DNA from: Symsagittifera roscoffensis
Taxonomy: Eukaryota; Xenacoelomorpha; Acoela; Convolutidae
Reading direction: 5' to 3'
Length of the DNA: 64,000 nt
Assembly (NCBI RefSeq): GCF_963678635.1
Contig: NC_087071.1
Span: forward strand, 26,459,378-26,523,377
Shown here: positions 41,469 through 54,482 of the stretch, piece after piece
Layout of the letters: each line of letters starts with the position of its first letter
How positions within the stretch are numbered: position 1 is the stretch's first letter
Notes under the pieces: model-generated
The model's input: the letters and a program-made list of their open reading frames with translations, nothing else
Told to the model about the DNA's origin: nothing
Database searches by the model: none
Program-made: the position numbers and the translations under genes

Positions 41469-42788
41469 AAAAAAATGTCCATCATGGTAATCAACATGCT
41501 AAGACTGTAATAAAATTACCTACATAGCAATTGTCTCTTTAACTAGCATTTTGACCGGAGGTTCTTATACCATCTGAAAAAATACTGCTTTGAGCTCAAG
41601 CTTAAACTTTTATTTCAACTGTAATCAAGTTATGCAATGTCATGGGGTTTGACCATTGAAATTTTGGCTCAAGTGCGTCAATTAACGCGCGATATTTTTT
41701 GTGCTATTAACTAGTAAGCCACGATTTAATTTGTCTCAAAAATCCTTCTAAATTGACCTGAGGAAAACTTGTTAGACTTAGTAATATATTGCTAGGCGCT
41801 GTAAAGGTCCAATTTCTATTTTACATACAAAATATATTTTTTAAAAGTTCATCATGTTGAATTTATTTGATTTGACTCAAAAAAAACTTTTCCATAAACC
41901 TGGAGGGGAAATCGAAACGTTCACGTTTTTTTTTGCCCTGATACGAGCAGCCTCGTTTGGGTTTCAAAATTTGTTTGGTTTGATATTGTAGTATAAACAG
42001 GCAATGTTTTGAATCGTCTGACACTCCCTTAACGTCTTTGAAAGAGTTTTTGATAAAGTTTTTTCTTCTATTTTTGGTTGAAATTTTGCAAAATTTTATA
42101 AAAATTTTGAAAACTTTCCCCCACAGGCTATGTTAAATACAAAGTGATGTCTTTTAGCGACTAGAAAATTATTGAAAGAACAAAACGCTTGATTTAAATA
42201 TATATTAAGTGAGAGATCAGAGCTATAATTAATCGCAGCTAATGCGTTAATATCACGCAATCTTTCTCTCGATAATTGTTTTAAATTAAGTTTTTAAACA
42301 ACCGTAACGTAATTAAAAAAACACTTGTGAAAGTTCATTTTATAATAGAGCGTAACAAAGAATAGAAAAAAGCAGGACATTTGAAGCAACATTAGAGCGC
42401 ATAAGGCAATAAAAACGCAAGACATTTGGAACAAACTTTCTGATCAGAACGCAGAAGTGACCGTCCTTGTAAGTTAAAAAAGACAGGTACCAAAAGAAAA
42501 ATTTCAGTATTCTTATAAACTTCTTCTGTTATTCTTTACAAAATTGTTCAGTATTCTACGTTCAGCATTCTTAAAATTTTTAAATTGTATTGATATCTTG
42601 AGTTCAAATTTCTCAGAAGTTACACGTGTGACATTTTTTTGTTTGAATACAGCCAATTAGGCTTATTTTTAATAATACACCCGACTTAAAAATTATTCCA
42701 AAAAGAACTAGGGTAGAAAATGAAGCCTAATTATTATTGTTATAAGTTAAATGTATCACTGTGAGCTTTAGCGCGTAGGTGATTATTT
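41469..42788. other. F right arm, non-coding segment
   Basis: This is the mirror of 35722-37036; nothing gene-like is seen. Confidence 0.6.
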
Positions 42789-42971
42789 TCAAGAATTGAA
42801 ATTTGAAAAATTCTTGAATTTGTTTTTAACTGGAAACTTTTCACAGATATTAAAGGGAGGTGAAACACTCAAGCATTCGCCCTGATAAAAGCAGCCTTGA
42901 TGACTTTGTGCTTGATCAAACAACTCTTTTTTAACTTGTATAGAATTTGGGTCTTCTGGTAAAACATGCAT
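42789..42971 (-). CDS. conserved exon-like ORF downstream of FkbM, right copy
   Basis: This is the mirror of the ORF at 35476. It opens MHVLPEDPNSIQVKKELF and keeps the GCFYQGEC motif and SVSPPFNICEKF, with six or so replacements, then ends early after KFKNF. Retention of frame in two diverged arms suggests it was coding when the arms separated. The function is unknown. Confidence 0.45.
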   Translation of the reverse strand: MHVLPEDPNSIQVKKELFDQAQSHQGCFYQGECLSVSPPFNICEKFPVKNKFKNFSNFNS

Positions 42972-45125
42972 GCGATATATTAATTACAAATCAAATTAAT
43001 TTTATGAATGAAAACAATTTTTAAGATTTTTTTTATCAATCTACAAAGATCAACTTTACTTTTTTAAATTCTTTTTCTTAGTACGTGTTTTTCAACCACG
43101 CGATATCGTTTGGCCAATCTAACAATTTTGTGCCCCACAAAGATTGTGACATATCTGATCCAATTGGAATCGGGGTGTAGCCGAGGGTCTTCATTGTGTC
43201 TAGTAAAGCGTAGGATCCATTCACGTCAGTTCCGTCTTGCAAGTATCTAATTTGAAATATAAGCTTTTCTTAAGCTTTGTTAGACCAAATAAAAGGTTCA
43301 ATTTTGAAAAAATTGTTTCAAAATTTACAAAAAGAAAACGATCCAAGTCTGTGTTAAAATTTGCTGTCCGAAGCTGACACTATTTTCTGGTAAATTTGAC
43401 GCAAATTGTCTGACCATCATTTTTTGTTTAAATTGATCGGACAATTTAAATCCTTACTGTATTTTTAGTGTAGGCTTAGTGCCCATTTAAATCTTCGTAC
43501 CTTTTCACTACCAGTATCTCCATTGATATATACGGTACGTCTATAATAGATAAGAACTTCTTGCCTCCTGCAATCACTTTAGGCTCAGACCCTTCACAGT
43601 CAATTTTCATAACAGCTTCTTTTATTCCTTGTCTCTCAAACACCGGCAGTAGGTCATCCAAGGTAGCCACCGCAGATGTCTGTTAAATATAAATAAGTTT
43701 GGTTTGACTATAGTTTCTTTCATGCGTTTTTTTTCTAACAGATGGCAACATTTTGGAAGTATGTAACTCAAAAAATATATCCAATATAGCATAAGGAGCA
43801 CGACAAAAAAATCAAAAGTGATTCATTAGTTGACTATTTGCAAAATTTTTAAAAACTTTCAGACAAAACTAAAACTTAAATTTTAAGATTAGACCCCGAC
43901 TATTGCACAAATGGTAAAGTGGTATCAAACTTTCCAGCTTTTCAATTTGAATTAAAACGAAAATGACCTACGTCATTACCGCACACTTCTCTTGGAAATA
44001 CATGAGTTCCTCCTAAATTTGCATTTGTTTTGTTCACCAATGGCCTTACACACTGTGATTATCTTTTTTTCCAAGTTTCCGCTGATTTTAATTAACTTAA
44101 AAGTGCTTAGCTTGATATTTTATCAAAAGAAACTTAAACCCTTTCAGGTTTAAATAAAAAATGTTTGGCTCATTTGACAATCAATTTTTGAAAATATTTA
44201 AACTTCAACTCTCAAAACCAAGAAACAAAAATTTGCTCGAAGTTGTTTTTTTTCTACAATTCGAGATATTATGGTTACATCAAAAAGTCTAAGTTTTAAA
44301 CCGTCCGTCTCAAATATAAAACATGAAAGATGTTTCTTGAATTTAGAATCTCGAACTACTGAAAAATTTTTGAAATTAGCTGCTGTAAAACGAAATGGTC
44401 AGTTGTAATATATATTTTAATGTTTTTTTAAGTAACTAATTGATTGCGTTATACCGCTTTAGTTGGTCTCGGTTAACTTATTAATATCAAATTCTTTTTT
44501 AGATTTGAATGCCGCGGAAGCAAAAAAAGATGTGCAAGTAGTGTCATCCCTTGTAGTGCTTGTCCATCAGGGCAACAGGATATACTCGTATCAGATGTTG
44601 GAATCCATTCAATATCACTGACTGTGTCAAATGTTGGTACGTCATTCTCGTAGGCTCAAATGCAAACACATTTCGACCCAAAGTTGCTGCTGACAAGCTG
44701 AAAAAAATCTATTTTTATCACCAGCTGAATAGGAAAAATCTGAAAAACTTGAAATGATGTGATTGTTTAAAAATTTTATTAGATTGGATTTTCAAAAAGT
44801 GTCAGGATAATTTTAAATTCAGTGTCTTTTTGAAAAAATTTTCCGCACAAAGCTCATCAATTTTACAATTATTTAAAAAAGTTTTGCAGTCTTTTTTCAT
44901 TTTGCTGATAGGCATTTCTTTTTAATCAGTTGAGGTCAAACAAGATTTAATTCGGGAACAAACAACTCTTTAAATTTTTTTGCACAAATTTTCTCGACAG
45001 GACACACCGCAAGCAGGGCTGCTCACTGGCGGGGCATTTTTAGGCAAAGATTCAAAATTGTTACTAAAGTGCTGTCAAAAAATCAACCAATGAAACATGA
45101 GCCACCCAAATTTAGATGTTTTTTT

Positions 45126-45383
45126 TTAAATAAGAAAATCATGAGTGACGCATCTAAACACGGGCTTGCAGGTCCAAATGCGATTCCCAGGCAGAATATT
45201 TGTTGATATAGTTTGCATATTTACGCAACAGACTACAATGAAACTGGCTGAAACACTAATTTTTCAAATAAGAAAATCATAAATGACACACCTAAATACG
45301 GACTTGCAGGTTCAAATGCGAATCCCAGGCAGTATGTTTGTTAATATAGTTTGCATACTTACAAAACAGACTACAATGAAAAC
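45126..45383. repeat. right-arm-specific tandem duplication (~138-bp period)
   Basis: The segment with CTTGCAGGTCCAAATGCGAT and GTTTGCATA near its end occurs twice in tandem here, once per 138 bp. The left arm has a single copy near 33,130-33,270. It lies within intron 3 of the FkbM copy. Confidence 0.85.
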
Positions 45384-45985
45384 AGTTTTATATGATTATT
45401 TTGATTATCTTATTTTCTAGGTTGTTGTTTGCGAATCACTGTTTTTTGCATTTTTTAAAACTCGAATTAAAGTCTTCATTTAGCGTCTTTTTGTACGAGT
45501 GAGCAGATTTTTGTTAACTGCTAATAATTACAAATTAAAAAGCGAAATATGATGTAAGCTTTTCATCTGATCTAATTATACCGAAACTTGAGTTGAGTGT
45601 AACTGAAAACGCGGTCATAGTGACGACTAGGTCCCCCTTTGGTGGGGGAAAACAAACAACTAATTTTACTAAAATTAACCAAAATGTCGACGCTGAAGCC
45701 AAAGAGCAAACATCATAGAAAAAATGAGCCAAAAATTAATTGATATGTTTAGTTCAAAGTTTTAAATTTAAAAAATAACGTTATAAAAATCTTTGAACCC
45801 AATAGTTTTTTTAATTAAACTTGTCTAATAGAACTGATCATATTCAAAAATATAACAAAACTGTAAATGATTTTTTCAGCCCACCGTCAATTTTTTTGAG
45901 TCAATTTTCATTTTGTGATTGGATAATATAGTTTGTTTTCAAAATATCAAATATTTTTAGCAAAGAAAGCAATCAACAATAATTT

Positions 45986-46130
45986 TGATGATCGATTCCA
46001 GTGAAAACTAACTTCGTTTGATGACAGTGAAAAAAACTCTACAGTATTCAGCTGTTTTTTGATGATCGATTCCAGTCAAAACTAACTTCATTTGATGACA
46101 GTGAAAACACTCTACAGTATTCAGCTAATA
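45986..46130. repeat. right-arm-specific tandem duplication (75-bp period)
   Basis: GATGATCGATTCCAGT at 45986 is repeated at 46061, each followed by GATGACAGTG and CTACAGTATTCAGCT. The left arm has one copy near 32,450-32,525. It lies in the same intron of the FkbM copy. Confidence 0.85.
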
Positions 46131-48373
46131 TCAAAACTGAATGGAGTGCAACAGAACGCTCGGTTCTTGTAAGTTAGCCGCCCAACTGTTCATTTACTAG
46201 CATCTATGAACAAGGAATACAGCCAGAATATCGACACTGAAGTCAAATTCAGAAATTAGTCGAAAGACAGATGTAAAGTATAAATGAACACAAGGAAGCT
46301 AAAAATTTTGACTGATTTAGTTTTTTTTAATTCAAAATTCGAAAAAAGATTGTAGCACTAAAAAAATTTAAAATATTGTATCTTTGATATTGACAATTGC
46401 TCTAGAGAAATTGTTAAATTTTCAAAAATTGAATGAAAATGTATAATTTGTGAGCTGCTGAAACTTTTTCGTTTTTTAGTTTCAAAATTGACACTGTTTT
46501 AAGTCATTCCCATTTATCATATGATGTTGAAATGTATTTTAAAAAGACAAACTTCAAACCACCTACACGATTATTTAAACATGAAAATTTTAAATATGAC
46601 CAATTTGAAATTTGAATGCGCGGAATTTGGCTTTATTTTAGTTTAATTATTCAAATTGCGCAAAGTTAAAAGAAGTTTCGCAGCTATATAAATTATATAC
46701 GCGCATTTTTTTTTCAATATGAATGGGTCTTACCTGAAGCAACCAACGTGACTCCCAATGTCAATAAACGACGCATTCGAATACTTTTGAAATACAGATG
46801 TAAAGAGTGGTTTCTGAATATCTGTCTCCCAATTGCCATCGTTTTTGATAACCCGACTAACATGCTAAAAACCATTTTTTGGTTAATAGATTATGTAATT
46901 ATGCTGAATAGTTGCTAAGCAGCCTGAACAAAATACCTTTAGCTTCTTGAAATATAAAAAAGGAACAAATTTTGATTTACCTATCAAAGATTTTCTTCTA
47001 AATTTTGAAAAGCAGCAACTTTTACGATTTAAAATTAAATAAATGTCACAAACACAAAATTTTGAAACTGGATTAGCAGTTATTTTTTCTTTTTTTTTAG
47101 CTAGAAAAAATCAGAAAACCAATTTTTGAAACAAGAAGTCAAATTTCAGGTCATGTGCTCCATGTCAAGATATTTTTCAAGTCTTGTGTTTTTTGTCAAA
47201 ATTAAAACATATCAAACAAATTTTTTTCTGAAGTGTTACTTAACTCAAAAAACCGATGATTAGATTTTTGAATTATTTTTAAAAATAGTTTCAAATTTTG
47301 ATCTTTATAGCAAACTATCATCTTGGTTGAGCTATGTTTTTTCAAGATTCTGTTATGATCACCATAAAGCTAACTAGGTCAATAGGTAAAATTCTGCTCC
47401 ACTGGAAAATCAAAAAATTTAAAATTAATTTTCGAACTTAAAAGAAGTATTTTCTCGCCTTATAACCTTCTGTATTTAAGCAGCGCAAATTTTTTCCATT
47501 TTGTGAAATGACTTGAAATGTATTTTAAAATTCAAAATTGACTGACCGCACTGAAGTAGGTTTTTTCATAGAAAAAAAAACACAAAAAACCAACCTGCAG
47601 AAATGGAAATTGTTGCAAGGTGATAGAAATAAAACCAAATCCAAATTTGAATCTAGATAAAAACTGATCACAGAAGATTGAGAATGAATCTCATTTGGGC
47701 ACAATTTTTATCGAAGTTTGCGTTTACAGAGTTCAAATTTTACACCAGCTTACTAACTGTGTCTAAGTGAATTGGCAGCAGGCATATTTTAGCAGACTTG
47801 CCAAGTGACCAAATTTGCATATCCAAATCACTGCGACAGTTGCTTTGAACGAATGTTTCATTCAGTCTGAATTCCTTCCATTGCAAAGAATCCAAATAAA
47901 ATTCTAATTATAAACAGGACAATCATTATTTCTAAACCATTAAATCTTTTTATTTTGAATATTGATAGGTTCATTTTCACGGTTTTTTAACCATTGGTAA
48001 ACTTTTCTGCGTAAAATTTTGAAATTTTTTCCACACATATAAAATCTATTTTTTGATTTTTCTTCATTGAAATCTGGAAAACGATGAAATCCTTGCTTTT
48101 GATATGCTGATAAGCAGAGTTTTGTCTTAAATAAATTATCTTTGAGTTGATTGAGCATTTAAAACTTACAGAAATATATGCGGTTTTTAAAAACATTGAA
48201 TAGTTGATGATTGTCCCTTTGGCGTCTTCGATGTAAAATAACTTTGCAAGGTCATGCAGTTTTCCAGCGGTAACGACTCGGCAAGAAGAAAAGATTATTA
48301 AATTGATAGATAAAAAAATCAAAATAACGATACAAACTTTTAGCTGGACAAACAATGCAGAACTACCCATCAT

Positions 48374-49470
48374 AACGCAGGAGAAAATTTCTTTTGCCTG
48401 AATTGTCTTGAATTGTAAATTTTATCAAACAGAAAAGTATGCCGGATCAAAAAATCAATGGATTGTTTCTGGCAATTTGTATTTGAAAAACCATACCAGA
48501 AACTTTTTTACCCTCTGTATTTGGAAGGAAGGTTTGTTTTTATTTTGATATCAAATGCGAAAAGCCACATTTTGACAATTCAACCACTACAGTCAAAAAT
48601 AAAGTAGCCAAATTGCTTTCAAAGCATTATGCATATTTGTTCTTTTTCACTTAACCAATCTTTCCGTTTTTGTTTTGTTTTTTATGGTAAGTTATTTCAC
48701 ATATGATACTTTCCGTTTTTGAAACTTAATCCTGAGTCTGCTGGCCTAATGTTTCATTTATTAATGTTTTCCTTGCATTTTATTTTGCACTTAATCCTAA
48801 GCCTGCTGTTTCATTGTTTCATAATTATTTTGAAACAAAAAACCAATATTGAGCAAGTTTTTGCAAATTTAAAAAAAAATCAACTCTTGGTTTTGATTTT
48901 GATAAAATTTGACTTTCGTCGTATTTTTTTTGTGACTGCTATAAGAAGTCACGTTAAAACTGACGGCGCTCTGTGTAAATTCTTCATACTCTCAAAACAA
49001 AAACCAAACAACCAGAAACGTACCAGCTATAGCCGGCTGTGAGAAGATCAAGTTTCTCCATCGGCATCAGGATAATTATTATAAAGTATTATTGCTAACA
49101 AAAACATCGCGTAACAATTTCTTAGGACAAATCTGCAATTTCAGACAAGTTTTCACAAGTTAATTCTATTGTATATATTGAAAAAAAAACTTGTAAAAAA
49201 TGTTCCAGTAAAACTTTTTAAAGTTGTGTTTTAAAATCGATAGTTGATTATTCTTGTCCTTGATGAATAGTACTGTTGACAAAAACGAAACGACCGTTTT
49301 TTTGTTAAAAAGTTTCATTGAATCAAACACGCAAGAATAAAATTAAAATTCACCGCACTTTTGAAAATCAGATCAACTTTAAAGTTCGACTTGTACTCAA
49401 AAGCATTTTTCATTAAGAAAAAGGAAAATAGTTTCTTTAACTGTTAATGCCTGTTATATTTTGATACTTT
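48374..49470. other. F right arm, 5' flank of the FkbM copy
   Basis: It mirrors 28,430-30,208 but lacks the 707-bp fold-back MITE. No gene is supported; the ORF at 48719-49042 has no counterpart in the left arm. Confidence 0.6.
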
Positions 49471-49685
49471 GGCTCTTTTCCAATTTCCCCCCCTTTCAAA
49501 TTCAATTTTGAAAAACTTATTCAACGTTGTCATAATGCAATGAAATTTGGCATCGTGAACAAATGGACAACTGTGAACAGATTTATTCTTCATACTTTAC
49601 AGCGCAACATCACGCATTTACCCGTAATAACACCTAAAACAAACATAAAACTCGGTATTTTCAAAGGGGGGACTGGAAAAGAGCC
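49471..49685. mobile_element. MITE with ~28-bp TIRs and 8-bp target duplication
   Basis: The element begins GGCTCTTTTCCAATTTCCCC and ends with a near inverse, GGGACTGGAAAAGAGCC. It is flanked by GATACTTT on both sides (49463-49470 and 49686-49693). The mirror locus near 28,396-28,410 is an empty site with one such copy. The 8-bp duplication fits hAT- or P-like transposition. The internal ORF is not coding. Confidence 0.9.
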
Positions 49686-49693
49686 GATACTTT

Positions 49694-50495
49694 TATTGAA
49701 AATCCGTTGCTTTCATTACAAAGTTGTTTTTATAGTAAATTGAAGCAGCTGCTACTTAAACAGATTTCAAATACAGCAGCAACCACAACAAATGTCAGGA
49801 AAAAAGTCTGTAATGCTGTTATTTTTACTTCACCATACATTCAATACTGCTTTCGATATTAGTGAAATTGTATGTACTTTCGGGACTTCAGTTTAAAAAA
49901 GTTTTTACTTTGTAACGAATTTCGGCATAAAAATACTATGAAACATTTTGTTTTTGCCAGCAGGCTCTGATATTTAAGCAAATATGACAAATTGTAACCG
50001 TATTTGCAATAAACATGCATTCAAGAAAATTCTATAATTAAATAAAAACATTTTCATCTGAAGTATAGCAATTTTTATTTTCAAATCAGTGTTATTGGTT
50101 TTGAAATTGTTTCTATATGCTCTTAGAAATATAACAAATCTCGATCAAAAACTTTTTTTTGTACACAACTTTGTATACTTTTTGTACAGAACTTTTTTGT
50201 ATAAAAAATTTTTCTTCTGAAGGGCCAATAAAAACCAAGGAAATGAAACAAAAATCAAATTGAAATCAGACCTGCTGTTTTGCTGAATGCATCTGAAAAA
50301 GACTGACATGAACTCGTGCTACTTTCTTAATTAGAAGACTTCCACTGCCGAGTAGATTATGAAGAAGCGACATTTTAAAGTTACATTGGAAAAACTAATC
50401 GAAACGGTTCAAAAGTCTGTCAAAAATGTAATGGTTATAAATCAAATAAATAAGCTTGGTAAGAACCCATTCGAATTATATTGAGACGGGAGTAG
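49694..50495. other. F right arm, outer flank
   Basis: Inverted counterpart of 27,597-28,395. Non-coding. Confidence 0.6.
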
Positions 50496-50683
50496 TTTTG
50501 TATCGTGTCCCGGATCCTAAGGGTGTTCCTTCCTAAGGTAATGGGTCCTCACGTAAAGCAAAATCCTAGGAAAGGGGTCCTTAATTTTTTGAAAACGAAA
50601 AAAATTTTCCACCCAAAAAGCAGAAGACCCCCTACTTAGGATCTTGCTAAGCTTAGCTTAACAGCAAGGGACACGATACAAAA
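50496..50683. mobile_element. MITE with perfect 16-bp TIRs, copy 4 (F/A3 junction)
   Basis: TTTTGTATCGTGTCCC and its exact complement bound the element. It is the mirror partner of 27403-27596 and in the same orientation as copy 1. Confidence 0.88.
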
Positions 50684-53600
50684 TTCTTTATAATTCCAAT
50701 TTTTGCTGTCCTAATCATTGGTCCTGGTTAATTATATGAATCATATTAATTGTTATATTTGTTTCGCCCAAATGAACTTTCGACCTAGTTGAAATTTGGT
50801 AGTGAACAGGTAATTGACTTTTATGTTATATAATAAAAAATCGCCGGTGATTTTTGCAGCGTAGCTTAACTGTTGGCAGCAGTAAACTATTTCCCAACTT
50901 GTGCTATATTTTATGGTCAAAAGGCAGAAAAACGAAATCACTCTCTAAAGGGCAGCAGTTTCTGGGCAACAATAGCAAATGATAAATTTGACCACTTTTG
51001 AACTGAGAAAAATGAAATAAGGAGGAACTTGGTGTTTTTAAGGTATTGATAATTAATTTATACAATTTAGAGGGTTTTCAACCATACAAAAAATGCAATG
51101 TTGCAAACCGGGGAACAACAGTATGCTGTGTTTCTCTAAGGGGAATGGAAGTTTCATTGGCGAAAGGACGAGTGGAAAAAGGAAAAGGGGAAGGAATATG
51201 ATTTTTTGAAAAAACTTGGTACATTTCTACAAAACAAAAGTGTTTTCGGTTTTTCATTTGGTTATTTACCGCCGGACACTAGACAAGTCTAAAAGTATCT
51301 ACTAGGTATCTTTTATCTCCACTGGCTGAAATTTAGCAGCTTGGTGAAGCGTTGGAAAAAACATTGAAATTGGGAAAAACCTAGTCATAATTGATTCAGA
51401 AACAATTCAAGAAATGTATACGTCCTTAAAACAAACTTATTATGACACTTCTAACCAAAGAAACTTTCTATAACTTTTTCTCATTCTTTGTTAGTTCTAA
51501 TATTCTCATTTGCGACGTTTCAATTAAGTTAAGACCTTATGGAGGCTTAATTGGTATAAAAAACTGTTCTTTGGAAAAGTACTTGAGCGACTCCAAGTCT
51601 TTAGTTACAATTGCACGATTTTTGCACGATGCAGCCGGATTTAATTATTAACTTATCAGGAGTGTCCAACGTACTGTTATATGTTGCCCGGGAACTAAAA
51701 CCATAGCTATCATTGAATATTTTACCTGCATAATGTTGCCCGCACAATGTTCACTAACTTAGCTAACTTACTCTAATGTTATGCAGTTAACTTTTGAACA
51801 CTGGCAGTCCTTTATTTCTGTCATGTGCACACCACCAGATGTCTACAAACCATCGATCTCGAATAAACTTATTTTTCCCTCTGCCAGATTAATAATTTGA
51901 ATTTTGAGAACTAAATGACAGAAATTTTGAGAATTTTTCAGCAGTCTTTTTGAGTTAATGGCCTTGAGAACGTTTTCACGGTTTGGATAGGGTTCAGTTG
52001 AGCCCTTCAGTAATTCAAGTAATACTTACTTATTTTTTGGCTTACTTATTTTTTACATATCCTTTTTTGTTCAACTACTTCCTCACTTAGCTAACTTCCT
52101 CTACTTAACTTTCAGAATTTTCTTTATATTTACTTTTGATTCAACCTTTTTTCACTTTGCGTTTTTCCCTTTTACTTGATTACTGTAATGCTTTGGTTTG
52201 ATTTCATTTAATTAACTTTACTTAACATTTTTTAAATTAAATATACCTAAATTCGTAGAGAAGAATGGAAGTTTCAATAGGGAAAGGACGAGTGGAAAAA
52301 GGAAAAGGGGAAGGAATATGAAAAAATGCACCGAGATTTTTGCAAAAACTTGGTACATTTCTACATAACAAAAACGTTTTCGGTACTTCATTTGGTTATT
52401 TACTGCCGGAAAATAAATAAGTCTAAAAGTATCTGCTAGGTATCTTTTATCTCTACTGGCTGAAATTTAGCAGCTTGGAGAGGCGTTGGAAAAAAAAAAC
52501 ATTTAAATTGTAAGAACCGAGTTACTCGAATTGATTTAGAAATAATTCAAGAAATTTAAGCGTCCTTAAAACAAACTTATTATGACAGATCTGTCCGAAG
52601 AAACTTTTTATAGTTTTTCTCATTCTTTGTTAGTTCTAATAGTTTTATTTGCGACGTTTCAATAAGTTGAGACCTTATGGCGGCTTAATTGGTATGAAAA
52701 ACTGTTCATTAGAAAAGTACTTGAACGACTCCAAGTTTTTTTGATTGCACATTTTTTGCACGATGCAGCCGGATTTTACATGAACTTATCAGGAGTGTCC
52801 ATTTTACTGTTATATGTTGCCCGGAAACTATAACCACAGCTTTCTGGGCCATTCGAGTGGAATAGTTTTCTGTCCTTTCAATAAATTGAAAAAACCAAAA
52901 GTCTATCATTGAATATTTAACCTGCACAATGTTATGCAGTTAACTTTTGAACACTGGCAGTCTTTCGCTCTATCATGTGCTCACCTTCATAAGTCTACAA
53001 ACCATCGATCTCGAATAAGCTTATTTTTTCCTCTGACAGAAAAAATTTGAATTTTGAGACCTAAATAAGTGAAATTCTGAGAAAATTCCAGCAGTCTCGT
53101 TTGAGTTAATGGCCTTGAGAACGGTTTCACGGTTTGGATAGCGTTCAGCTGAGCCGTTCAATAATTCAAGTATTACTATTTTAGTTTAGTTTAAATAACT
53201 TACTTAACATTACTTCATTCTTTGATTTCTTTTCAATTAAATCCTTACTTGCTTTTTTTCATAACGTCTGTACTTGACTGGATGTACTTCAGTTTTGTTT
53301 CTTTATCTTTTCACTTTTACATACTCCTACTCACTTACCTAATTCTACTTTAAATTACTTCTCTTTATTTTTTCTACCTTATTTAACTTAACCTCTTTTA
53401 ATTCTTTATACCTATACCTACTTACTTAACTGCTAAGTCATTTACTGCCTTACCTAGATAATCATATAGATACTTTCTTTCATACTTTCTGACATACTTT
53501 TATAAAAACCTACAGACAGACTTTTTCAAATTTCTCAATACACAATCCCATTGATCGATTAGCTGGTGAAAGTGTTAATGTTTCTGAATCCAAAGTACGG

Positions 53601-53700
53601 TAGTATTGATAGGTACTTTGAATACTCAGAGATTAAGCCGATTTGGTTTATAAATAGCCGTATCTATGTGTAGTGACCCTTTTTTTCAAAAGAATAAATT
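50684..53700. repeat. A3 outer arm, with nested ~1.1-kb direct duplication
   Basis: Spacer sequence of A type. The segment beginning GGAATGGAAGTTTC at about 51,147 restarts at about 52,263 after sequence that had already entered the (TTAC)n halo. The second pass has the deletion form without microsatellite (53,160-53,190). The array itself is reduced to a few hundred degenerate bases. No gene is present. Confidence 0.75.
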
Positions 53701-54260
53701 TTGAAATTTTGAATGGTGGGTTGGTTGAAAAGATGTACTGAGGGATAGCTAGATCTACCAACTGATAGAAGCCTGTATGAGTGGACGGTTTGATGTGTGG
53801 CTGGATGGAACAAAACTTGATTGGATGAATGAATGGCTAAAAGTGTGAACACTTGATTGGACGGTTAGATGAATAGATGGCTAGATAGCCGGAAGGCAGG
53901 ACCAATCAAACTGATGGTTAGCTGGTTGGTTAGATACATAATGGCTTCATATACGCATGGAAAACAGATGAATGAACTATAGCTTGATGGATGTACGGTT
54001 TTATGATGGATGGATGGCCTTATGATGTATGGATGGATGGCTTGATGAATGGATGGATAGATGCTTGGACTGTTTGATGGAGGGAGGGTTGGCTAGATAA
54101 ATGAATGAATCGATGGTTGGATGCATGGTTGTTTTTCTGGGCTGATCGAAGACTGATAGAAGAATGATTAAAAGGGTATTTGGACGGATAACTTGCTGGA
54201 TAGACAATGGTCGGCTAGATGATGCACAGCTAGATGGATGGATGGCAGGATGGATTAATT
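53700..54260. repeat. GATG satellite, A3 unit 1, first part
   Basis: GATG-derived tetramer sequence homologous to 10180-10740. It is interrupted at 54,258 by templated filler. Confidence 0.85.
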
Positions 54261-54482
54261 ATTTATAAAAACCTAAATTACTTCTCTTTATTTTTTCTAC
54301 CTAATTTAACTTAACCTCTTTTAATTCTTTATACCTATACCTACTTACTTAACTGCTAAGTCATTTCAGTCATTGAGAACTAAATGACTGAAATTTTGAG
54401 AATTTTTCAGCAGTCTTTTTGAGTTAATGGCCTTAATGGCAATATCCAAGCCATCTAAAAGCCATTGATTTAGATGGCTTGA
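54258..54482. other. patchwork insertion copied from elsewhere in A3
   Basis: About 54,270-54,365 duplicates 53,355-53,445 (AAATTACTTCTCTTTATTTT and on). About 54,367-54,435 duplicates about 51,908-51,965 (GAGAACTAAATGAC to AATGGCCTT). It ends with a short inverted repeat, AAGCCATCTAAAAG, pairing with TTTAGATGGCTT. The satellite resumes after it. Confidence 0.8.

Larger units (their letters stand above)
43078..48373 (-). pseudogene. FkbM-family methyltransferase, inverted right copy with premature stop
   Basis: Exons from 5' to 3' on the minus strand: 48170-48373 (68 codons, good GTAAGT donor), about 47728-47874, 46734-46864, about 44549-44697, 43972-44052, 43501-43679 and 43078-43246. All boundaries, phases and lengths match the left copy apart from one extra codon in exon 1. 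The membrane anchor, motif I, the FEP motif, KIDCEGSEPKVIAGG and the WLKNTY end are intact. However, the second exon has a TAA at 47740-47742 where the left copy encodes Leu, which would truncate the protein before the catalytic domain. Exon 4 ends with the same missing donor as in the left copy. The gene is probably non-functional; a downstream start or skipping of exon 2 cannot be excluded. Confidence 0.82.

Noticed and set aside
47940-48158. 72-aa minus-strand ORF beside FkbM exon 1
   Set aside because: It lies just past a good exon 1 donor. The left arm counterpart has stops, so it is probably intronic.
27597-50495. The F palindrome as a pure assembly fold-back of one haplotype
   Set aside because: The arms differ by about 5% substitutions, indels, two private MITEs, tandem duplications and a gene fragment. 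A fold-back of a single sequence would be identical; a mis-joined divergent haplotype remains possible.
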